DNA from: an uncultured Selenomonadales bacterium | GTDB lineage: Bacteria; Bacillota; Negativicutes; Selenomonadales; Selenomonadaceae | Direction: 5' to 3' | DNA: 64,000 bases | Assembly (NCBI GenBank): GCA_900321035.1 | Contig: ONUH01000001.1 | Location: 186,001 to 250,000, forward strand | In this document: positions 36,502-42,599 of the stretch, piece by piece | Layout of the letters: the number at the start of each line of letters is the position of its first letter | How positions within the stretch are numbered: position 1 is the first letter of the stretch | Notes under the pieces: generated by a model | Database searches by the model: none | Told to the model about the DNA's origin: nothing | The model's input: the letters and a program-made list of their open reading frames with translations, nothing else | Position numbers and translations under genes: made by a program

Positions 36502-37339
36502 AGTCTTTATCAAACCAAATATAATGCGCCTCGTTAAGAAGCGTATTCGGATTGATCGTGTCAAAAATCCCATATCGAAAGGCTAACTCTCGCAACTCTT
36601 TATCTTCAACATTATTGATACAATAATAAAGCAATAAATTCAATTCGTCATTTGATAATTGAGCAGATAATAGCTTTGCAAAGTCCTTTTTCTCCTCGGC
36701 GCACAATATGGATTTATCAAGAAGCCGTAAAGTTTGAAAGATATTTTTGAAATAGTGGCCTATATTTACTTCTATCTCCTGAAAGTTATCATTTAGGCTT
36801 TCTTGTACGCACTTAACATCAATTTGTTTTGGCGATAAATTGTTCATGGAAGGATACATTTCATAGAGACCTCGCTTCTCTTTGTAAGAGTGGTTCATTT
36901 TTTGAAAGGCCCATGAAAAATAATGCCGTCCATGATATGAATTATCATCATCACTTTGAAAAAAAATACTATTCACAATCTGATGATGCAACTCTAACAA
37001 GTGAAAGAACGTGGATTCAAATTCTTGCCGTTTCAATGTTTCATTTTGTGTTTTAAACTCTTTGCGAGTTTGCTTCATCTCTTTCCTTGTTAGTCGCAAT
37101 TCCTTTTTCTGTATTTTATATGCGCCATACATTAGAAGAGAAACTGCAACTGAAAAGAACGGAGCAGATGTTCCTGCGAGCCAATCGCCGGCAGTAGCAA
37201 GGACCTCATATTTTGCAGTCGTTCCTCCTTCAAGATAGCGAAACGCAAACGGGGAAAAGAATCCTACTACAATACAAAGAGCGGCAATAGGTTCTATGTA
37301 TTTTTTTATGAATTTGTAAGTTTTCTTAGATAAACTCAT
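36500..37339 (-). CDS. Putative phage abortive-infection protein (PutAbiC-like)
   Basis: A 279-residue protein resembling the PutAbiC family of predicted abortive-infection proteins. Two membrane helices (about 17-35 and 58-74) are followed by a charged coiled coil (76-108). The characteristic ESTFFHLLELHHQIVNSI (108-125) and a helical soluble domain come next. The protein is rich in Lys, Asn, Phe and AT-ending codons, unlike the surrounding core genes, which suggests transfer. It neighbours the CRISPR-Cas9 locus, fitting a defence role; the phage-sensing mechanism is unknown. Its leader (37340-37480) is AT-rich without a clear promoter. Confidence 0.72.
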   Translation of the reverse strand: MSLSKKTYKFIKKYIEPIAALCIVVGFFSPFAFRYLEGGTTAKYEVLATAGDWLAGTSAPFFSVAVSLLMYGAYKIQKKELRLTRKEMKQTRKEFKTQNETLKRQEFESTFFHLLELHHQIVNSIFFQSDDDNSYHGRHYFSWAFQKMNHSYKEKRGLYEMYPSMNNLSPKQIDVKCVQESLNDNFQEIEVNIGHYFKNIFQTLRLLDKSILCAEEKKDFAKLLSAQLSNDELNLLLYYCINNVEDKELRELAFRYGIFDTINPNTLLNEAHYIWFDKD

Positions 37340-37482
37340 ATATATATCACACTTCCCCCCTTAAATCCTACCTGTCCATCCATTAGCATAGGCAGTAGCC
37401 AATCCCTAAATTATCCTTTAAGCAGGATTATATCATAAGATGATGCTTTAATCATTGTCTGCAATCGCGAAACATTCCAAAG

Positions 37483-37516
37483 AAAAACCGTGAAACGTTT
37501 TTGATTTCACGGTTTT
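37483..37516. terminator. Terminator-like hairpin in the island
   Basis: AAAACCGTGAAA pairs with TTTCACGGTTTT around a nine-base loop. Arms rich in A and T make it usable on either strand. The arms contain half of a parS-like GTGAAAC motif. Confidence 0.5.
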
Positions 37517-37531
37517 AAACAGTGCAAAAAG

Positions 37532-37558
37532 TTTTCAGATTACGTTCGCTTGTTTCAC
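37532..37558. repeat. Degenerate copy of the parS-containing repeat
   Basis: The 27 bases match the left 27 bases of the two parS repeats with three substitutions, in the same orientation, and end at TGTTTCAC. The right half of the parS palindrome is lost (CATAATTA follows). With the intact copy at 42524-42558 it brackets the CRISPR-Cas9 cassette as direct repeats. Confidence 0.65.
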
Positions 37559-37670
37559 ATAATTAGGAACGCTTGAACGCGTTAGCTTTTAGCATTTCTT
37601 ATGCAAACGAAGCCTGTAACATTTTCGTAATAGAAAATTTTCCCAACGCATACTATAGCCCCCTCTTTTC

Positions 37671-37679
37671 TGATATAAT
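37671..37679 (+). promoter_or_regulatory. Extended -10 promoter for the small hydrophobic genes
   Basis: TGATATAAT, with TATAAT at 37674-37679, precedes three small hydrophobic reading frames. The -35 region is weak. Confidence 0.55.
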
Positions 37680-37706
37680 TATAAAAGGAAAGAGAATGCT
37701 AAAATC

Positions 37707-37882
37707 ATGACATTCTTATTTTATTGGTTTTGGGGCTCGGTTTTCTTTGGGCCTTGCTAAATGTTCTCGGTTTTGTCTTACAAGTTTTCATGTTTGCATT
37801 TCAACTCATAAAATCTGTACTTTCATTCCTAATCAGAAGTTGTAAATCATTGGCCCAGATTGGCTTAGTCACTCGCAACTGA
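37707..37882 (+). pseudogene. Small hydrophobic ORF, probably frameshifted
   Basis: ATG at 37707, after GGAAAGAG, opens only 17 codons. The adjacent frame from about 37712 continues through roughly 55 hydrophobic codons (VLGLGFLWALLNVLGFVLQ then FMFAFQLIKSVLSF) to TGA at 37880-37882. A one-base indel would join the two. It could be a broken small membrane protein, programmed frameshifting, or an unusual start codon in the second frame. No family is recognised. Confidence 0.35.
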
Positions 37883-37926
37883 TTTTGGGGATTCTTTTAA
37901 TGGACTACAGAAAGGCGGTGCTCATC

Positions 37927-38109
37927 ATGTCTGGATTGTTGTTTTTTTTGGGTGATCCGGGGTTCTTCGGCTTGATTTTCCTCGTCCTTCTGCTATCCAT
38001 ACTTGTAGGATTGCCGATGTTCCTGCTCCAGCTTTTTTCCGGCGAAAAAATCAAATTCTTTGGGTTACAACCCGGAGAACCGATATACGACGCAAACAGG
38101 CACACTTAA
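37927..38109 (+). CDS. Small membrane protein A (60 residues), unknown
   Basis: A 60-residue hydrophobic protein beginning MSGLLFFLGDPGFFGL, with one long membrane segment (about 14-40) and a short polar tail that includes LQPGEPIYDANRHT. Start chosen at the ATG six bases after AAAGGCGG; an in-frame ATG at 37900 and TTG at 37885 lie upstream without a ribosome site. A second small membrane gene follows 13 bases later. I recognise no family. Its position between an Abi protein and the CRISPR array makes a defence- or toxin-related role possible but unproven. Confidence 0.55.
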   Translation: MSGLLFFLGDPGFFGLIFLVLLLSILVGLPMFLLQLFSGEKIKFFGLQPGEPIYDANRHT

Positions 38110-38122
38110 AGGAAAGGAGTTG

Positions 38123-38320
38123 ATGGTCGTGTCGCTCGCCGTGTTGGTATTTGCTGTCATTGCTTTGTTCTTTTTCGCTCTTGCAACCTACCTTTTCTGT
38201 ATTTTTGTTGGCGTATCCGTCGACTTGATTATCATGTTCGCGGATCGGTTTAATAATTTTATGGACAGTGTTTTAGACTATTCCGTTATCCTAAAAAGGC
38301 GCGCGGCGAATCGGTGGTAG
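38123..38320 (+). CDS. Small membrane protein B (65 residues), unknown
   Basis: A 65-residue protein with a strongly hydrophobic N-terminal segment (about 3-40, including FAVIALFFFALATYLFCIFV) and a basic end (LKRRAANRW). AAAGGAG lies just before the ATG; a GTG two codons later has better spacing and is an equal candidate. The last seven bases, including the stop codon, are the first bases of CRISPR repeat 1. Cotranscribed with protein A. No family recognised; by size and charge it could be a holin-like or toxin-like peptide. Confidence 0.55.
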   Translation: MVVSLAVLVFAVIALFFFALATYLFCIFVGVSVDLIIMFADRFNNFMDSVLDYSVILKRRAANRW

Positions 38321-38679
38321 TCTCTTGATTTATCTCGCTATGGTACAATCAATTTGCTTGAAATATTGTCTTGCCGTCAGTTGTAGTTCCCTAATTTATC
38401 TCGCTATGGTACAATGGCGACAGAAAAGATCACCTCTTTCGGAATGTTGTAATTCCCTAATTTAACTCGCTATGGTACAATGACGGTCATCACGTTGACG
38501 GCGATCCAGAAGTTGTAATTCCCTAATTTAACTCGCTATGGTACAATCTTTGGCAGTTGACACAAAATAAAAACCATGTTGTAATTCCCTAATTTAACTC
38601 GCTATGGTACAATCAACAGTGCAGACGGGTCTATATCGTCGGTGTTGTAATTCCCTAATTTAACTCGCTATGGTACAAT
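38314..38679 (+). CRISPR. Type II-C CRISPR array, six 36-base repeats and five 30-base spacers
   Basis: Repeats lie at 38314-38349, 38380-38415, 38446-38481, 38512-38547, 38578-38613 and 38644-38679; all spacers are exactly 30 bases. Repeats 3-6 are identical (start GTTGTAATTCCC, end CTATGGTACAAT), repeat 2 differs at two positions and repeat 1 is degenerate in its left half. The repeat resembles the Neisseria II-C repeat in its GTTGTA...TACAAT ends, which sets the crRNA orientation as plus. Each repeat ends with TGGTACAAT, an extended -10 that could start a transcript inside the following spacer. No spacer matched other parts of the window by eye. Confidence 0.97.
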
Positions 38680-38695
38680 CTATATCCTCTTTACC

Positions 38696-38730
38696 GCTGA
38701 CGCCGTAAGGCGTCGGCTGAGTTTTGTTTT
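38696..38730 (+). terminator. Terminator after the CRISPR array
   Basis: The GACGCC/GGCGTC stem with GTAA loop, extended by GC pairs, is followed by GTTTTGTTTT, 17 bases after the last repeat. Confidence 0.7.
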
Positions 38731-38740
38731 CTCAAAAACG

Positions 38741-38781
38741 AAAAACGGCGGTCTTCTAAAGCGTGAGGACCGTCGTTTTTT
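38741..38781. terminator. Bidirectional terminator between the array and cas9
   Basis: ACGGCGGTC pairs with GACCGTCGT (one wobble pair), with an A-run before it and six Ts after it. It is suited to stop both the array transcript and the converging cas9 transcript. Confidence 0.75.
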
Positions 38782-38895
38782 CATGGTCGATATCGAGGTC
38801 GGGGGACGGATTGCCGCAGAGAATCCGCATGGCGGTATATTGTCGTTCGGTGATTCGCAAGAGACGCACGGAACCATTCTCCGGCAGATTGTTCT

Positions 38896-41800
38896 TCAGC
38901 CGCTGCTCGTGCTTTTTGCCGCATGGGGATCGCGCTTTACAGACGCAAAGTCCTGCCTTTTTTCCTTCTGTACCGGGTGCGGCTCGCCGCCAAGTATATC
39001 AATCGTCCATTTCTTGAACTCCTTTAAGGTCTTGACGCCAAGACTTTCCTGCACATAGACGCCATCAGGCGCATAAATGTGAATTGAGGCAACAGCAATA
39101 CCCATTGTACGATAATAGAACAATCCGCTTGTCATTGTCTTTTCCCGCGGAAGTGTGCTGATTTCCCGTAATTTCTTTTGTATCTTCACCTTGACGCCTT
39201 TTTCATGCTCGATATAAACAAGGTCATTCGGATAAAGCGAAAAGATAAAGTCCTCTTCCCTCATGAGTTTCCATTCTGCATACGATTTCCCCTGTACCAC
39301 CGCCCGCATGGGCAATTCCCCGCGCACCACGTCGGAGGTATAGACAGGCACAAGGTAATAGCCGCGATCTTTGCCCTCGGGAATGAAGAACACGTCCACG
39401 CGCACCATGCCGCCGTTGGCCGCAAGTCCCCTGCCGTGGTGTACGGGAACGGACAGCGTGCTTTTCTCGGCAATCTTGACCTTCTTGACGACGGGGCCGG
39501 GCGTACCGTCGGCTTTCGGCTTATGGAACGACTCGGCAAATGCCTTTTCCCCGTCGCCGCCAAAGGCTTGCAGACGATGGAGCAGCGCCTCGTACAGCAG
39601 ATGATCGCTTTCCGGCGCGTAGTAGTTTTCGATGGCGTCTTTGTCCTTCGTCAGCTTCAGCGCGTCCAGCGATACTTTCTTGACAATCATACCCTCGTCT
39701 TTCAGTCGCGGACTGACGACGGTTTCAAGGTGTGCCGCGCCGCGCACCTTGCGCGTGGGCATACGGGAGACGAAGGGCGGCTTCAGCCCGTCGATTTCTT
39801 CCGGCGTGTAGGTCGGAAGCCTGAGCGATTCTATCATTTCTTTCGGGTGGTCGCTTACGCGCGCCTCCAGCTCGTGACGGAAGCCCGGCCACGGCTCCGG
39901 GAAATGCCTGGACCTTTGCACGATCCACTCGTCTTTTTTAAGGACTTCCCCTGTGTCAGGATTGACGTATCTGCCGTCCCTGTTTTTGACGAAGGCGCGC
40001 TCGATCTGTTTGCTGTAGTCCGTGAGCTTTTGGATATTGCCCTGGGTGACGGTGGCGATGACGGCGGCGTCCACGGCATGGTGCAGGTCGCCGTCCTCGC
40101 GTATTTTTCGGATGCCGAGACGCTTGCGCGTGTAGTCGGTGACGGCGCCGTTCACCGCAAGAACGTGCTGCTTCTTCTTTCCGTTCAGCCACGGAGCGAA
40201 TTCCAGATGGTCGCGCAAAAGATTCGCGATAAAGCTGCCGATATATTTCGTGTCGGTCAGGTGGCGCTCCTTCCAGGCGGCTTCTTTATCCTCGCCGAAT
40301 TTTTCCAGCAGCAGGTTGTCCCGCTTCCTCGGATTTCGGACGGCGGACTTCACCCATGTGATAAAGTCATGCCTGCGTCCCGGCATATTCGCCATGTACT
40401 CCATCGGCGTGCGGTTGCCCTTGTCCCTGTTTTCCTTCGAAAGGACGAGGACCTTGTTCGCATAGCTGTCGTCGAAGGAACGGCTGTATGGCAGGATATG
40501 ATCGACTTCGGCATAGTCGTGGTCTTTCAGGACTTTCTCGATGGGCATGGCGGCGAGAGAATAGGCGCAGACGCCGCCCTGTTCCTTGTAGAGTTTCAGC
40601 TTTACGATGTCCAGCCCGCTCGGATGGACGACGCCGTACCCTTTGAGTTCTTCCTTCCGTTTTTCGTTCTCGGCGTTGTTGTCCTCCATGCTTTTCATCA
40701 TATCGCGCCGTTCCTGGAAGGTGCGCCCCATTTCGCGGGCCAGCTCCACGTTGACGGCGACGGGGCTGCCGTAGCGGCGGATGACGGCGTTGACGACCTT
40801 GACGGTCTGGGCGATGGCGCGGCGGACGACGGGATTCGGGATTTCCCGGATCTCATCGAGATTGCCGGACAGGAGCTTCGTCTTTTCGCCACCCGTTTTC
40901 TGTAAGTCATAGCCCGCTTCTTTGCAGGCCTTGTCGTAGGTCATCCCCTTTTCAAGATGCGGGATGAGCTTCCGGCAGGCTTTGACGGAGATATGTCCGA
41001 AGCCCCGGAAAGTCAGCCCCGCCGCCATCAACGCGACGGCGTCCTCCCCGTCGATTCCCGCCGCCGAGAGCGCCGCCTCGATTTTCGCGTCGTTCTTGAA
41101 CACGGTGAAAGCGTAGCCGACAGCGTCGAGAGCGTCGGGCGTGAGGCTTTGGATACGCCCCTTTTCCCGCTTGTCGAGGGCTTTCCGGATTTCATGGTAG
41201 GGCGCTGCAAAGGGCAGTTTTTTCTTTTCGATTTCTTCCGGTTTCTTGTCCCAGCGATAGTAAAGGTCGGTGAAGCGCAATTCATCGGGCAGGGGCAGCG
41301 CTTTGCGGATTGCGCCGTAGGTCAGGCTCGGGGATTTCCACGCAAGGGCTTCCACGGCGGCGCGTTCCTCGTCGGTAAGGGGGCGCTCCTCGCCCTTCGC
41401 GTCCTTCAGCCGCAGATGGTTGATTTTTTGCAGCAGGCTGAACCGCATGAAGGAATAGCTTGCCTTCGCCGCGCGCTTTTCCGGCGGATCTGTTTCGAGG
41501 GAGCAGGTCCCGATCATCTTTTCGATCTGGTTGCCCGCGTAGGGACTCCTGCTGTTCGCATCCGGCCCGTCGTCAAAGCTCCGCTGGTCGGCGAATATCT
41601 TGCTGTAAGCGGTCTCGAAGGTTTCGGAGGCATGCGGATTCCCCTGTTCACGCTGGGCGGCGAAAAGCTCGCCGATCTCCTCGGCGAGCATGCCGCGGCT
41701 GACGCAGAAGGTATATGATCCGCCTTTGTTGCGCTTCGCGGTTTGGAATTTTTCATCGCGGAACATCATTTCGCCGACGGTCTTATAGTTTTTGAGCAGC

Positions 41801-42261
41801 GCTTCATTTTCTTTGACGGCTTCGAGGACTTTGCCCTCGTCGGCGTCGGAGGCCGCGCCCTTGCGATTGGATTTGAAGCCGCGGCGCTTTGCGATATGGT
41901 AGAGGACTCGCGCCCACTCTCCCTCGTCGAGGCGACGGGAAAGCCCCTCGGCGCGCAGACGGTAAACGTCGGCGGGCGCTTCAAAAAGCGCGGCGATGTT
42001 CTCGGCGGAAATCAATTCCTCGCGGGCAAAAAGGTGGCGCAGCCGTTCCATGCGGTGACGGCGTCGGCGCGTCCTGCGGCGGGAGCCGCGCGCCTCGCGT
42101 CGGGGCGCGGCAAGCGAAGCGCCTGTTTTCGGCTGTTCCGCCGCCTCGAAGATGCGCGCGTTCAGGTCGAGGATTTTGCACGGCTCGTCGTTCGCGTCGA
42201 GAGCCACCGCCGCCCAGCCGACGGACGCGATGCCGATGTCGAGACCTAAAATGTAATTCAT
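38896..42261 (-). CDS. cas9: CRISPR-associated endonuclease Cas9, type II-C
   Basis: A 1121-residue RNA-guided DNA endonuclease. All catalytic parts are present: RuvC-I ILGLDIGIASVGWA (Asp8), an arginine-rich bridge helix (RRRTRRRRHRMERLRHLF), RuvC-II VAVNVELAREM, HNH AEVDHILPYSRSFDDS with ANKVLVLSKENRDKGN, and RuvC-III DLHHAVDAAVIAT. Size and gene order fit compact II-C enzymes. GAAGGAGG lies just before the ATG. The gene follows its tracrRNA on the same strand and converges on the array. No cas1, cas2 or csn2/cas4 lies nearby, so spacer acquisition genes are missing here. It appears intact and functional. Confidence 0.97.
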   Translation of the reverse strand: MNYILGLDIGIASVGWAAVALDANDEPCKILDLNARIFEAAEQPKTGASLAAPRREARGSRRRTRRRRHRMERLRHLFAREELISAENIAALFEAPADVYRLRAEGLSRRLDEGEWARVLYHIAKRRGFKSNRKGAASDADEGKVLEAVKENEALLKNYKTVGEMMFRDEKFQTAKRNKGGSYTFCVSRGMLAEEIGELFAAQREQGNPHASETFETAYSKIFADQRSFDDGPDANSRSPYAGNQIEKMIGTCSLETDPPEKRAAKASYSFMRFSLLQKINHLRLKDAKGEERPLTDEERAAVEALAWKSPSLTYGAIRKALPLPDELRFTDLYYRWDKKPEEIEKKKLPFAAPYHEIRKALDKREKGRIQSLTPDALDAVGYAFTVFKNDAKIEAALSAAGIDGEDAVALMAAGLTFRGFGHISVKACRKLIPHLEKGMTYDKACKEAGYDLQKTGGEKTKLLSGNLDEIREIPNPVVRRAIAQTVKVVNAVIRRYGSPVAVNVELAREMGRTFQERRDMMKSMEDNNAENEKRKEELKGYGVVHPSGLDIVKLKLYKEQGGVCAYSLAAMPIEKVLKDHDYAEVDHILPYSRSFDDSYANKVLVLSKENRDKGNRTPMEYMANMPGRRHDFITWVKSAVRNPRKRDNLLLEKFGEDKEAAWKERHLTDTKYIGSFIANLLRDHLEFAPWLNGKKKQHVLAVNGAVTDYTRKRLGIRKIREDGDLHHAVDAAVIATVTQGNIQKLTDYSKQIERAFVKNRDGRYVNPDTGEVLKKDEWIVQRSRHFPEPWPGFRHELEARVSDHPKEMIESLRLPTYTPEEIDGLKPPFVSRMPTRKVRGAAHLETVVSPRLKDEGMIVKKVSLDALKLTKDKDAIENYYAPESDHLLYEALLHRLQAFGGDGEKAFAESFHKPKADGTPGPVVKKVKIAEKSTLSVPVHHGRGLAANGGMVRVDVFFIPEGKDRGYYLVPVYTSDVVRGELPMRAVVQGKSYAEWKLMREEDFIFSLYPNDLVYIEHEKGVKVKIQKKLREISTLPREKTMTSGLFYYRTMGIAVASIHIYAPDGVYVQESLGVKTLKEFKKWTIDILGGEPHPVQKEKRQDFASVKRDPHAAKSTSSG

Positions 42262-42291
42262 AAAGCACCTCCTTCTTGCTTTACCCGTATA

Positions 42292-42404
42292 TAAAGATGA
42301 CGGCCCACCAAAGGCAGGCCGTCAGAGCTTTGCGGTTCCGGCCTCGCAGCCGGACCTTATTGTAATAACCTATTTTACCTCGCTATGGCACAATTTGTTA
42401 TTAC
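42292..42404 (-). ncRNA. tracrRNA
   Basis: The minus strand at 42359-42394 is an anti-repeat: its complement matches the CRISPR repeat at 30 of 36 positions, and two of the mismatches would be G-U pairs. It is followed by AATAAGG, a hairpin TCCGGC/GCCGGA, the stretch CCGCAAAGCTCTG, and a final hairpin GACGGCC/GGCCGTC with ATCTTTAT. This closely parallels the Neisseria meningitidis tracrRNA order. The predicted 5' end coincides with GTAATAAC, which is complementary to GTTATTAC within the anti-repeat. The 3' T-run is weak, so some transcripts may read into cas9. Confidence 0.9.
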
Positions 42405-42410
42405 ATGGAC

Positions 42411-42439
42411 ATTATACTAAACATTTCCTAAAAAAGCAA
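42411..42439 (-). promoter_or_regulatory. tracrRNA promoter
   Basis: On the minus strand TTGCTT (42434-42439) and TATAAT (42411-42416) have exactly 17 bases between them, placing the start at about 42404. No separate promoter is obvious before cas9, so this may also drive cas9. Confidence 0.8.
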
Positions 42440-42523
42440 CGAAAAACGTGCTGGCAGCAACATTCTCTTTCGTCTGTCCGCAGAGGGAAACATGCAAAAC
42501 AAAGGGAAATATTTTTCAGCCGC

Positions 42524-42558
42524 TTTTCAGGTTATGTTCGATTGTTTCACGTGAAACA
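42524..42558. other. parS: parS site (copy 2) inside the same longer repeat
   Basis: TGTTTCACGTGAAACA at 42543-42558 is a perfect parS palindrome. The preceding 19 bases are identical to those at the 18.8 kb copy, and similarity resumes further left (TTCAGC in both). It lies between cas9/tracrRNA and the end of the nuo operon. I see no nuo terminator in 42440-42599. Confidence 0.9.
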
Positions 42559-42599
42559 ATTTGTATAAAATTTGAAAACAATTTAGATGCGACGAGCGA

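Noticed and set aside
36500..38895. cas1, cas2 or csn2 between the Abi gene and cas9
   Set aside because: No frame of suitable size or motif exists there; only small hydrophobic frames and the array are present.
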